Positions 31,720-39,666 of a stretch of DNA of 39,868 bases are shown one piece after another. The translations under genes and the position numbers were made by a program. The notes beneath the pieces were generated by a model. It worked only from the letters and a program-made list of their open reading frames with translations, ran no database searches and was not told the origin of the DNA. Source of the stretch: Kiritimatiellales bacterium (GTDB lineage: Bacteria; Patescibacteriota; Gracilibacteria; Peribacterales; Peribacteraceae); assembly GCA_021734665.1 (NCBI GenBank), contig JAIPIN010000005.1, forward strand, positions 1-39,868, read 5' to 3'. Each line of letters starts with the position of its first letter. The stretch's first letter is position 1.

Positions 31720-34700
31720 ATGTTTATCACTTTTTATACTATGCAATTCCAATTTTCATCTCACGAAAGACGCTTAATTCATCAGAGATCTTCCGAAGCA
31801 AATGAAAAAGTTGAACAAGCTGTTGCGGTTTTGGAAGATGTAGACAAGGCAGATAAGTGGGAGAGTGCATATGATGTTTTGGAGCAGTCGGAAATGACAC
31901 CAGAGGAAAGAAAAGAAATAGACAAAAATTTACGCGAGCGTGCGATTGATATGAGCCAGGAACATCGTGATCGATTAAGCATTATTATTGGTCCAGTAAT
32001 TCCAGAGGATGAGCCAGTTGAAGACAAGAAAGAAGCAAAATCCCCAGAAGCTGTTGCGACAGATAGTTCAAAAGAACAAACTCCAGAAGCTCAGCCAGTG
32101 CCCGCAGAAGAGTTGTCTAAGTGGCAGCGCACAAAGAATTGGACTGGAGAGAAGGCTGACAAGATAGTCAGTTGGGTAAAGGAGAATCCAGGAAAGACCA
32201 CTCTAGCTGTCACGGCAACGCTCGGAGCTTTGGGATTGGTTGTATGGTTGCGAAATCGAAAGAAGGGAGAGAGATCTGGTTTGCCTTGGTGGGTGTGGGT
32301 GCCTGGCGTAGGAGCACTGGGGTATGGGTTGTATAAAGGATATGGATGGTTGAAAAAAAATAGTGATTGGTTTAATAATGCCGCTTCTGCACTAGAAAAA
32401 AAAGTTGACGAATCAATACCCAAAGAAGCTAAGGATATTGCTGATAAAAGTGCAGGTGTGGCAACAGGAACTTATGAAGGAATACAAGAAGGAAGTACCA
32501 AAGTCGGCGAACTATGGTCTGAGAATTTTGAAGGTGCTGACCTGAGTCATACCAGAGCAGTCGAAAAAAATAGAGATTCTTATCAAAGTAATCTGGAATA
32601 TAATGCAGCGTGGGTTGGAGCTTTTATGTTGGACGGGGGTGAAGTTGTGATATTCAATGGCGTGCCATATCTTTTTAATTCTGGAAAGCATCTTGTTGTC
32701 GATCGTATTCCAGCTTTGGGTGCAGCATGTCTAGAGGCGATCGAAAACCCAGATAAATTTAATCTGAAAGAAGTAGCAAGAGTTTGGGTTGGAGGAACAG
32801 CTGTGTATGCAAGCAGTGTTGGTGCTTTAGAATTATTCTTTCTAAGGAGTGATGTTGGACTCAAGCGTGGGGCTTGGGAGGTTACCAAGCGTTCAATTAG
32901 GTGGCCATATGAAGTGCTGTGGAATAAAAGTGGCAAGTATGCAATTGGAATTATTAGCCCAGGCGCAAAGGGCCGAGTAGTGCGTAGTGAGATTAAGGTT
33001 TTTGCAAAAAGATACCCATATCGTTTTAATAGAGCGCGTTATGCATTAGTTGGATCTACGGGATTGAAAGGTGGATGGACCGAGCCTAGATTGGAGGTTT
33101 TGTGGGAAGAATGGCAATCCTATAGGCGTATTGCTGCAAATTTGCGTGGGCACGATGGTGCAGAGCTAATTCAAAAAACTATTGACCGACGCTTAGGAAA
33201 TATTGAAAGACAAATGCGCAAAGGGGTTGCGACACTTTGGAAGAAACAAAAAATTATTCCAGAATTTATAAGAAATATTGGAGAAGGAAATGTGGTTCAC
33301 CAGATAAAGGCCGGATATAGAAGCATGAGCCCTAGTTACTTTAGTGAAAAATTAGAATCAGCGTACAACAATATTGCGAATAAAGTAGATGAGATAGCTG
33401 AAGTTGTGCCAGATAGTGCAGCATCTGGTTCAGCATCCAAGCCAAAACCAAAACCAGATCCAGATGCAGCACCAAAGCCAAAGCCTCGTCCAAGACCTAA
33501 AGGACCTGATACTTTTGATGATGGAGGTCCGGTGAAAAATCCAAAGCCAAAACCAGCACCAGAAGCTAAGGGGCCAGAATTAAAAATCTTTGATCCCGAC
33601 AGTAAGCTAGGTGCAGGGGCAGCTGACGAAGTGGCAGATGTTGCAAAGGGTAATCGTCTGGAGCAGATGCTTGCACGATCTGGGGCTTCGGATGAAGTAA
33701 TCGATGCTTTGAGGGTGAGTGGTTTTGATCTAAGTGAGAACCTTGCACGAGTTGCGAATGAGTCTCCTGAATTTGCATCAGCTGTAGCAAAATTCATTAG
33801 TAATGATCCTAATCCTGCAGCGAAGGTTAAGCTGCTTAATGAAGCATTTACAGGTATTGTTGATCCAAAACAGGCTACCAGGATGGCTAAGATTTTAAGT
33901 GACGAAAGGAAAGTTGCACGGGCACTCTCTGTCGCTGAAAAGGGTGGAGATGTAGCAAAATCATTCTCTAAAATGGCGAAAATTGGAAAAGTACTTAATG
34001 CACTTGGAGTTGTAGGAGATGCAGTGGCAATTTATGCAACAGTGTACGAGATAGCTGAGACGAAAAAACTCATTGAGAATACTGATAATGAGGAACTTAA
34101 GTCTCAGTATCAGCAACGGTACTTTTATCACACTGCCGAACTGGGCGTGGCGGGAACAGGCCTAGTTACATTTGGTGCGGGTGTTGCAGGAGTTGGAGGT
34201 GCAATAGCAACTCCAGTGGCTATTGCCACTATTCCAGTTTCTGTCGTTATATATGGAGCGTATGAGGGTCATAAATGGCAGGAGGACAAAACACGTACTT
34301 CGGAAGATTGGGCAAAAGAAAGAGGATTAGTCGATTTGATTACTGATACCCGATATTATGGTTTTGGAGAGCGAGTAGGCCACAACTGGGATGTTTCTAT
34401 GGGCAATGGTAGATGGTTGAGATCAATGGTACCTGGTTTACAGATGTATCATTTGTTTTCAGGTAATTTGGAGTTAGATATAAATCAATTAAAGGAAGAT
34501 ATTAAAAATGTAAATCATGAAAAAATTGAAGCAATTGTTGCTCATACAACCACTGTTTCTGTTCCGGAGAAAATGCTCGGAGAAGATGGTAAACCACGCA
34601 ATCTAACAAATGTAGAAATTGCGAATTACAAGAATGAGCTAAGTGTTTATGTAAAGAATAAGACAGATTTTATAATCAAACAGAGTCAGGATATTTTTCA

Positions 34701-35565
34701 CGCCATTAGTTCTGGTGCTGATGTACGAGAGCTCATGGAAAATGCAGAATATTATGCTTTGCGCGCCAAAGATGAGCCAAAATTGAGGCAAGAACTTATA
34801 GAAGCAAGAGAGCGTAATGATTTGGATTCTATTAAGACGTTAGAAGATTTATTAGATGATGATGCATCAGAGCAAGAGTTAGCTGTTAGGTACAAGAAGT
34901 ACAATCGTAAGAAACATATCGAGGGCTTGTATACACAATTCCTTGGTCAAGCAATATTATCTGAAGCTGGAATTGAATCTGCAAAAGAGCCTTTGGAAGG
35001 CGCTATTGTTCAAGAGCTTCAGAAACGAGCAGAGCCAGTTATTATTGAGTTCCGAGTTAGATGTAAAGAAGATAATTTTGTGGATTGGTGGATTGATGGT
35101 GGGGAATCGCAGGAATTACTAGCATATCTTACTGGTGAATATGAACATATTCTTAAAACGCAAAGTGCATCTATAGCTAGCACTATGTCAGAGAGGATAG
35201 GTGAGCAGACAAATGAGGACGAAGTTAAGATGCCACCAATAATTCAATTTGAACAATTATTAAAAGATGCCGAGCAGGAAATTAAAGATAATTTTCTTGG
35301 TCAGTCGCCAAGGAGTATGTTTAATAATCTGAAAGAAGATGCTAAGAAGTACGATAGGGTTAAAGAAGTGCTTTCAAAGCAAGAACGTCTTAGGCAGAAG
35401 AGGGAGCTAATTTCGAGTTTAGATAAGAAGTTAGTTCCGCATACGCATGCTGATTACAATACTACTAATCAAAAAATGTGGCGTAGAATGAAGAGAATGT
35501 TTGTTCAGGAAAAAGTTATCTTGGAAGATTGGTTGAGTAGAAATACTATTAGGTTGGAGTCTTAG
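31720..35565 (+). CDS. Giant membrane protein of unknown family
   Basis: 1281 residues from the ATG at 31720; a second ATG at 31741 (MQFQFSSHERR) is equally plausible and would give 1274. Order: a charged helical domain (1-115) with Glu/Pro linker; two membrane helices around KTTLAVTATLGALGLVVWL and GLPWWVWVPGVGALGYGLY (about 154-210); a middle domain; a Lys/Pro/Asp repeat linker near residues 565-620 (KPKPKPDPDAAPKPKPRPRP); a helical segment; a hydrophobic hairpin around AGTGLVTFGAGVAGVGGAIA and TPVAIATIPVSVVIYGAY; and a long helical C-terminus (about 920-1281). There is no signal peptide, so the membrane orientation is unclear. The hydrophobic hairpin recalls pore-forming toxins, but no known toxin or immunity gene is seen, so I infer no function. 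Confidence 0.78.
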   Translation: MFITFYTMQFQFSSHERRLIHQRSSEANEKVEQAVAVLEDVDKADKWESAYDVLEQSEMTPEERKEIDKNLRERAIDMSQEHRDRLSIIIGPVIPEDEPVEDKKEAKSPEAVATDSSKEQTPEAQPVPAEELSKWQRTKNWTGEKADKIVSWVKENPGKTTLAVTATLGALGLVVWLRNRKKGERSGLPWWVWVPGVGALGYGLYKGYGWLKKNSDWFNNAASALEKKVDESIPKEAKDIADKSAGVATGTYEGIQEGSTKVGELWSENFEGADLSHTRAVEKNRDSYQSNLEYNAAWVGAFMLDGGEVVIFNGVPYLFNSGKHLVVDRIPALGAACLEAIENPDKFNLKEVARVWVGGTAVYASSVGALELFFLRSDVGLKRGAWEVTKRSIRWPYEVLWNKSGKYAIGIISPGAKGRVVRSEIKVFAKRYPYRFNRARYALVGSTGLKGGWTEPRLEVLWEEWQSYRRIAANLRGHDGAELIQKTIDRRLGNIERQMRKGVATLWKKQKIIPEFIRNIGEGNVVHQIKAGYRSMSPSYFSEKLESAYNNIANKVDEIAEVVPDSAASGSASKPKPKPDPDAAPKPKPRPRPKGPDTFDDGGPVKNPKPKPAPEAKGPELKIFDPDSKLGAGAADEVADVAKGNRLEQMLARSGASDEVIDALRVSGFDLSENLARVANESPEFASAVAKFISNDPNPAAKVKLLNEAFTGIVDPKQATRMAKILSDERKVARALSVAEKGGDVAKSFSKMAKIGKVLNALGVVGDAVAIYATVYEIAETKKLIENTDNEELKSQYQQRYFYHTAELGVAGTGLVTFGAGVAGVGGAIATPVAIATIPVSVVIYGAYEGHKWQEDKTRTSEDWAKERGLVDLITDTRYYGFGERVGHNWDVSMGNGRWLRSMVPGLQMYHLFSGNLELDINQLKEDIKNVNHEKIEAIVAHTTTVSVPEKMLGEDGKPRNLTNVEIANYKNELSVYVKNKTDFIIKQSQDIFHAISSGADVRELMENAEYYALRAKDEPKLRQELIEARERNDLDSIKTLEDLLDDDASEQELAVRYKKYNRKKHIEGLYTQFLGQAILSEAGIESAKEPLEGAIVQELQKRAEPVIIEFRVRCKEDNFVDWWIDGGESQELLAYLTGEYEHILKTQSASIASTMSERIGEQTNEDEVKMPPIIQFEQLLKDAEQEIKDNFLGQSPRSMFNNLKEDAKKYDRVKEVLSKQERLRQKRELISSLDKKLVPHTHADYNTTNQKMWRRMKRMFVQEKVILEDWLSRNTIRLES
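33430..33570 (+). repeat. Lys/Pro-rich coding repeats in the giant gene
   Basis: Repeated CCAAAGCCAAAACCA-type triplet pairs encode (Lys-Pro)n and (Arg-Pro)n. This is the only low-complexity segment inside the giant gene; it acts as a rigid linker between its two halves. Confidence 0.7.
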
Positions 35566-35573
35566 TATATCAA

Positions 35574-35578
35574 GGAGG
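35574..35578 (+). promoter_or_regulatory. Strong Shine-Dalgarno (GGAGG), rare in this window
   Basis: AAGGAGGT at 35572-35579 is 12 nt before the GTG at 35591. This is the best ribosome-binding site in the window; the spacing is longer than usual. It supports the GTG start, since no in-frame ATG lies closer. Confidence 0.6.
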
Positions 35579-35590
35579 TACAATATTCTT

Positions 35591-36433
35591 GTGCCCCTCT
35601 CATTCTCCCAACTATCAACCTATCGCCGATGTCCGCGAATGTTTGAGTATGCGAATGTAAAAAAGATCCCAAGAGGAATAAGTGAGGCGGAGAGTTTTGG
35701 TTCTAGTGTGCATAATTGTTTGAAAAGGTGGGGGGAATTGGAGATGGAAATAGGGCGTAGGGCGTTGGGCGTTGGTCAAGATCAAATGGTTCTATTCGAC
35801 AAAACTAGTCATGAATATAATGATGATAATCCCGACCCCCTACACCCCACCCCCAACACCCTACTCGAATTCTGGCATCAATCCTTCATCATTAATACAT
35901 ATGCTTCGCGAGTAGAAGCCGATTTTGCACGTGAACGTGGGGAAAGGCTTATGGAGCAGTTCTATGCATGGTCCCACCTTCGCTCTTCGAGCTTCGGCGG
36001 GCAGGGGAGTGGAGAAGTGTGGAAGGTAATTGCTGTTGAAAAAAGTTTTTCTATAGATGTGAATGGTTCGGTCCTAAAAGGAAGGTTCGACAGAGTCGAA
36101 TCGGATGGTGATTCAATCAGAGTAATCGATTTCAAAACGTCTCCTCCAAGATCTCAAGATCAAGTAGATGCAGATCTGCAGCTTTCTATTTACGCCATGG
36201 CAATTGAGGAAATCTATAAGCAGCCGTGCGGTGAGCTTATGTTTTTGTTCTTAAGTGACGAGGGAGTAGTGGAGCGAAGTACAACTCGTAGCGAGAATCA
36301 GCTTAATGATGCACGCAAGCAAATTAAGACAATCGAAGATAATATGGATAGTAAAGACTTCCATCCAACTCCATCTGCTGGAGTATGTAGATGTTGTCCT
36401 TATAAGGGGGTTTGTGATGTGGCGGCAGCTTAG
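35591..36433 (+). CDS. PD-(D/E)XK nuclease with Fe-S cysteines (RecB/Cas4/AddB-like)
   Basis: A 280-residue nuclease of the RecB-type PD-(D/E)XK family. N-terminal FSQLSTYRRCPRMFEYANV carries the first cluster Cys; FGSSVHNCLKRW is motif I (His). The catalytic core is GRFDRVESDGDSIRVIDFKT (Asp then Asp-X-Lys). Near the C-terminus CRCCPYKGVC supplies three more cysteines, as in Cas4/AddB [4Fe-4S] nucleases. No CRISPR is nearby. Two palindromic insertions extend it in frame: 35751-35864 adds the loop GRRALGVGQDQMV ... PDPLHPTPNT, and 35978-36005 adds SSSFGGQGSG. GTG start, supported by a GGAGG. DNA processing in recombination or repair is likely; the exact partner is unknown. Confidence 0.88.
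   Translation: MPLSFSQLSTYRRCPRMFEYANVKKIPRGISEAESFGSSVHNCLKRWGELEMEIGRRALGVGQDQMVLFDKTSHEYNDDNPDPLHPTPNTLLEFWHQSFIINTYASRVEADFARERGERLMEQFYAWSHLRSSSFGGQGSGEVWKVIAVEKSFSIDVNGSVLKGRFDRVESDGDSIRVIDFKTSPPRSQDQVDADLQLSIYAMAIEEIYKQPCGELMFLFLSDEGVVERSTTRSENQLNDARKQIKTIEDNMDSKDFHPTPSAGVCRCCPYKGVCDVAAA
35751..35864. repeat. In-frame GC-rich hairpin within the PD-(D/E)XK gene
   Basis: TAGGGCGTAGGGCGTTGGGC (35751 on) pairs with CACCCCACCCCCAACACCCT (right arm, about 35835-35864) around a 59-nt coding loop. The arms are made of GGGCGT/ACACCCC words, like the intergenic hairpins, yet the reading frame is kept. It encodes an extra loop in the protein. Confidence 0.75.
35978..36005. repeat. In-frame palindrome inside the PD-(D/E)XK gene (CTTCGC family)
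   Basis: CTTCGCTCTTCGAGC followed by TTCGGCGGGCAGG: a GC-rich sequence of about 28 nt, with a TCGCTCTTCGAGC-type internal symmetry. It encodes HLRSSSFGGQGSG, a polar loop. The core matches the uvrC and 39081 elements. Confidence 0.7.
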
Positions 36434-36462
36434 GGCTTGGGATAGGGCTTGGGCTGGGTTAC
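36433..36462. repeat. GGGCTTGGG word repeat after the nuclease gene
   Basis: AGGGCTTGGGATAGGGCTTG, then GGCTGGGTT, directly after the stop codon. It has one arm only; no matching inverted arm was found nearby. It belongs to the same word family as 28190. Confidence 0.55.
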
Positions 36463-36471
36463 TATATTCGT

Positions 36472-36882
36472 ATGACCTACATCCAAAATCTAATTCACAC
36501 GTATATTTTTCTGATTCCTGCCGTTGTTCTTCTGTGTTCAGAGATTGTTAAGGTGATAAATCGCATTCGTGAGAAATCTGGTGGACGTATATTTTTCAGA
36601 CAAGGTGGAATGCCAAGCTCTCATTCTGCATTTGTTACATCACTCCTTATTATAGTTGGAGATAAAATGGGAATCGAATCTGTAGAATTTGCAATTGCCA
36701 CAGTATTTGCTGGAGTGGTTTGGTATGATGCAATTGCAGTCAGAGGCACTGTAGGCAAACAGTCTCGCACGCTTAATCTAATACAGAATATTCATCAATT
36801 TTCCGAGGAAGTAGGGCATTCCATACGTGAAGTTATTGCTGGTATTATTTTTGGGTTAATAATGACGCTGATTTTGATTTAG
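36472..36882 (+). CDS. Divergent PAP2 family membrane protein (DUF212)
   Basis: A 136-residue membrane protein of the divergent PAP2 (DUF212/YuiD) family: FRQGGMPSSHSAFVTSLLI and DAIAVRGTVGKQSRTLN, then EEVGHSIREVIAGIIFGLI are the conserved phosphatase-like motifs (His in PSSHS and in GHS). It has about four helices. The relatives are presumed lipid phosphatases but activity is not established. proS follows after 45 nt. Confidence 0.9.
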   Translation: MTYIQNLIHTYIFLIPAVVLLCSEIVKVINRIREKSGGRIFFRQGGMPSSHSAFVTSLLIIVGDKMGIESVEFAIATVFAGVVWYDAIAVRGTVGKQSRTLNLIQNIHQFSEEVGHSIREVIAGIIFGLIMTLILI

Positions 36883-36927
36883 ACCCCTTTGCTTCCATCC
36901 TACGGTTCTTCTTGCTACAGTTCCCGT

Positions 36928-38196
36928 ATGTTCATATCCGAGCTCTTCACCAAAACTTCAAAGGACAAAGTAGCTGACGCACAATGCATCAATGCAGATC
37001 TGTTGGTTCGGGCAGGATTCGTGCATAAAACAATGGCAGGTGTGTATTCTTTTCTGCCTCTCGGATTAAAAGTTCTAACCAAGGTTGCTCAAATAGTACG
37101 AGAGGAAATGGATGCAATTGGCGGGCAAGAGATTCTTATGTCTGCTTTAGCCCCACGTGAGTATTGGGAGAAGACGGGCAGATGGGATCCTAAAGTTTTT
37201 GAACCACTATTTCATGTTCCGGCTGCGGGTGATCAGGAATATGCGTTGAATCCAACACATGAAGAGGTGGTTGTGCCATTGGTACAAAATTTCATCCAGT
37301 CGTATCGCGATTTACCTTTTGGGTGTTACCAAATTCAGATGAAATTCCGTAATGAGCTGCGTGCCAAATCCGGTATTTTGCGTGGTAGAGAATTCCTTAT
37401 GAAGGACCTTTACTCATTTCATCCTGATATTGAGTGCTTGGATCGATATTACGAGAAGGTACAAGGAGCATATGACAAGATATTTGAAAGACTAGGGCTT
37501 GGGGAAATCACTTTTCTTACTTACGCATCAGGAGGTTCGTTCTCTAAATATTCACACGAGTATCAAGTAGTTCTTACCAATGGTGAAGATACTATTTATG
37601 TAAGCGAAGACGCAGAGAAGAAAGGTAAAAGGGTTGCGTTTAATGGAGAGATATATGAAGAAGGTAAAACCGAGTGCCCCGAAACTGGAGGAACAAAATT
37701 TAGAGCAGAGAAGGCATCCGAAGCTGCGAATATCTTTAAACTGGGTACTAAGTTCTCCGAGCCGTTTGATCTTACTTATGCTGACGAAAAAGGGGAGTCG
37801 CATCACATTATTATGGGATGCTACGGAATAGGGATTTCTCGTTTAATGGGAATTATTGCAGAGGCATTTGCAGATGATGACGGACTTGTATGGCCAGAAT
37901 CTGTTGCTCCTGCACAGGTACACATTGTACCAATTGCAAAGAAGGAAACCGATGAGCCTTACAAAAAAGCACTGTCACTGTACGAAGATCTGAAAGAAAA
38001 AGGGGTGCAGTGTTTGTTAGATAATCGTATAGATGCCTCTGTTGGGTCTAGGCTTGCAGATGCTGATTTGATTGGTATTCCAAAGAGATTGGTTATTTCC
38101 GAAAAGAGTTTGGCTGCTGGTGGCGTGGAAGTGAAGGAGCGGGCAAATGGCAAGACAGAAATTTTACCATTGGAGTCTTTTGTAAAAGCGAACTAG
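36928..38196 (+). CDS. proS: Prolyl-tRNA synthetase without editing insertion
   Basis: A 422-residue class II synthetase that attaches proline to tRNA-Pro. Motif 1 is near GVYSFLPLGLKVLTKV. Motif 2 is FRNELRAKSGILRGREFLMKD, with LYSFH. Motif 3 is MGCYGIGISRLMG. It lacks the roughly 180-residue INS domain between motifs 2 and 3 that hydrolyses Ala-tRNA-Pro in most bacterial ProRS: GGSFSKYSHEYQVV passes through a 40-residue linker straight to IFKLGTKFSEPFDLTY. The C-terminal anticodon-binding domain is present (HIVPIAKKE ... DNRIDASVGSRLADADLIG). The ATG at 36928 is chosen; the open frame begins at a TTG (36889). Confidence 0.95.
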   Translation: MFISELFTKTSKDKVADAQCINADLLVRAGFVHKTMAGVYSFLPLGLKVLTKVAQIVREEMDAIGGQEILMSALAPREYWEKTGRWDPKVFEPLFHVPAAGDQEYALNPTHEEVVVPLVQNFIQSYRDLPFGCYQIQMKFRNELRAKSGILRGREFLMKDLYSFHPDIECLDRYYEKVQGAYDKIFERLGLGEITFLTYASGGSFSKYSHEYQVVLTNGEDTIYVSEDAEKKGKRVAFNGEIYEEGKTECPETGGTKFRAEKASEAANIFKLGTKFSEPFDLTYADEKGESHHIIMGCYGIGISRLMGIIAEAFADDDGLVWPESVAPAQVHIVPIAKKETDEPYKKALSLYEDLKEKGVQCLLDNRIDASVGSRLADADLIGIPKRLVISEKSLAAGGVEVKERANGKTEILPLESFVKAN

Positions 38197-38199
38197 ATG

Positions 38200-38270
38200 T
38201 TAGTTGGTATCTTGCAGGCAAAGCTCCTACCAGCTACAAGCTAGAAGCTCGTCTAGCGCAACATATCCTT
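38200..38270. repeat. Word repeat after proS (AGCTACAAGCTAGAAGC family)
   Basis: AGCTCCTACCAGCTACAAGC, TAGAAGCTCGTCTAGC form repeated AGC/TAGC/CTAG words in both orientations. Reverse complement words (CTTCTAGCTTGTAGC) match the pre-thyA repeat at 5886. Confidence 0.55.
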
Positions 38271-38294
38271 CTCGCATTTACACGCGTACTTTTG

Positions 38295-38300
38295 TATAAT
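38295..38300 (+). promoter_or_regulatory. Possible -10 box of the H1-like gene
   Basis: A perfect TATAAT lies 25 nt before the ATG at 38326. The -35 (about 38272-38277, TCGCAT) is poor. Confidence 0.4.
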
Positions 38301-38325
38301 CAGGACTACCTTTCCCCAAAACGTT

Positions 38326-38757
38326 ATGAAGAAATTTTCTCTTCTAGTTGGTGCACTCGGAGGTGCAACCGCAGGCTACTTACTCAGCAATAAAAAGCTG
38401 CGTGATGATTTATCTAAATGTAAAGATCCAGAAGATGCTGCAAAGTTGTTGGGCAAGCATCTGCAACGTGATGGGAAAAAATTAGCAAAGCATGTTCAGG
38501 AATTTGTAGATAGTGAAGATGTTCAAAAGAACATTAATAAGGCTAAGAAATTCACACAAAAGAAAGTAGATGAAGCAAAGAAAGAAATTAAAGATCTGGT
38601 AGGTGAGGGCAAGTCACAAGCAAAAAAAGTTGCTAAAAAAGGGGCGTCTAAAGCTAAGAAGGCAGTGAAGAAAGGTGCTGCAAAAGCTAAGAAGGCGGTA
38701 ACCCATACTAAAAAGAAAGTAACTAAGCCCAAAAAAAAGACTGCGAAGAAAAAATAA
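38326..38757 (+). CDS. YtxH-like protein with histone H1-like Lys/Ala tail
   Basis: A 143-residue protein. The N-terminus (LLVGALGGATAGYLLSNKKLR) is a short glycine-rich hydrophobic segment typical of YtxH-like proteins. The middle is helical (GKHLQRDGKKLAKHVQEFVD). The last 60 residues are an H1-like run of KKAVKKGAAKAKKAVTHTKK and more Lys/Ala/Pro. The tail resembles bacterial histone H1-like proteins (Hc1/AlgP style), so it should bind nucleic acid or anionic polymers; the N-terminus could hold it at the membrane. The pairing is an inference from composition. Confidence 0.8.
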   Translation: MKKFSLLVGALGGATAGYLLSNKKLRDDLSKCKDPEDAAKLLGKHLQRDGKKLAKHVQEFVDSEDVQKNINKAKKFTQKKVDEAKKEIKDLVGEGKSQAKKVAKKGASKAKKAVKKGAAKAKKAVTHTKKKVTKPKKKTAKKK

Positions 38758-39021
38758 GTATCTAGCCAGATAGTCCATTTGACGGTTTTAGTCTTGGCGG
38801 TTGAGTAAGCTGTTATATGTTTTTGGTTCTGTATATAGCTGGTCAAATGGTCTCAGGTAACAGAATTTTATTGACTCTTTTACTGTAAATATTTTCTAAT
38901 AACCTAAAAAACTGGTTTTATGTATACATTGTGTGTTCGAACAAGCCAAACACGTATTGCTCTTTGTTGACTGTAGACATAATCTCTATCTCCTCTTTGT
39001 TATCTTCTCACTTAATTACCC
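38758..39021. other. Intergenic region before the secreted basic protein
   Basis: A 264-nt AT-rich gap with no supported gene. It holds TTGACT at 38871 and 38967, each a possible -35, with only weak -10 candidates (TCTAAT at 38895). No word-repeat hairpin is seen. Confidence 0.5.
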
Positions 39022-39615
39022 ATGAATAAAACTCTAGTTTCATCAGTTTCTATTGCTCTCAGTCTTGGAGTAGTTGTCCCAGCCTTCGCCATGGCTTCGG
39101 CCGGCGAGCCAGCCTTCGCCATGGCTTCGGCCGGCGAGCCAGCCTTCGCATATGTACCAAATATGAGTTTTGAACGTCAATCTCATCGTGAAGAAGTTCA
39201 AGCCATTAAGGAGACTCGAGATGTTCGTAACATTAATAAGCCATCACGTCGTCAAATTCAAACAGCCGGTTTAAAAACTGATGCACTTCAAGAAAGAGCA
39301 GTAAGTTCTGTGAGAAGTGCAGATTCAGATCAGACCAAGAACACGCATCTAGAACGCACACGTCGTGTACGTGTATTGAGAAGATTCAGCAGGAGCCCAA
39401 AGCAAGGTTCAGATCGTTACCGTGTACTTAGACCAAACACACGCTCATTGCGACTTGAAGCAGAGAGTTCATACTTGCCACCAATGATTGTGCAGACAGG
39501 TCAAATTTCTTATGATCGTCCAACGCGCAGAGCTATTCGTGAGAACGGATACTTCTCAGGAATACTTGATCGTGATCGCGATGTGCTAAAAGAGATGAGT
39601 GAGAATAAAAGATAG
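39022..39615 (+). CDS. Secreted basic protein with duplicated signal-peptide segment
   Basis: A 197-residue protein. The N-terminus is a signal peptide (MNKTLVSSVSIALSLGVVVPAFA) whose end is followed by two copies of PAFAMASAGE (about residues 20-39) and a third PAFA, so three AFA sites could serve as cleavage points. The mature part is Arg-rich (THLERTRRVRVLRRFSRSP; YRVLRPNTRSLRLE), with two cysteine-free helical ends. I do not recognise a family. Its basic charge suggests binding to an anionic surface or nucleic acid. A rho-independent terminator follows at 39638. Confidence 0.72.
   Translation: MNKTLVSSVSIALSLGVVVPAFAMASAGEPAFAMASAGEPAFAYVPNMSFERQSHREEVQAIKETRDVRNINKPSRRQIQTAGLKTDALQERAVSSVRSADSDQTKNTHLERTRRVRVLRRFSRSPKQGSDRYRVLRPNTRSLRLEAESSYLPPMIVQTGQISYDRPTRRAIRENGYFSGILDRDRDVLKEMSENKR
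39081..39149. repeat. Tandem 30-nt palindromic repeats in a signal-peptide coding region (CTTCGC family)
   Basis: Two perfect 30-nt copies (39081-39110, 39111-39140) start AGCCTTCGCCATGGCTTCGG and a third is partial (39141-39149). Each copy includes CTTCGC, GCTTCGG and GGCGAG. They encode PAFAMASAGE in frame. Tandem copies suggest recent slippage or duplication. Confidence 0.8.
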
Positions 39616-39637
39616 ATATTGTTTAGTCAGAATTTTT

Positions 39638-39666
39638 AAAAAGCCATCCTTAGGGGGTGGCTTTTT
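39638..39666 (+). terminator. Rho-independent terminator
   Basis: AAAAAGCCATCC, loop TTAG, GGGGTGGCTTTTT: a GC-rich stem with one G-T pair, ending in five T. It sits 22 nt after the stop of the secreted protein. The stem is itself symmetric, so it may also work in the other direction. Confidence 0.85.

Noticed and set aside
33336-33797. Minus-strand frame of 153 codons in the giant gene
   Set aside because: It is Gly/Phe-rich because it is the complement of Lys/Pro codons; the plus-strand gene is continuous.
31720-35565. Colicin-like or polymorphic toxin
   Set aside because: A hydrophobic hairpin alone is not enough; no known toxin domain, RHS repeat or immunity gene is seen.
39081-39149. 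Possible small CRISPR array
   Set aside because: The 30-nt copies are directly adjacent with no spacers, are in a coding frame and lie in a signal peptide.
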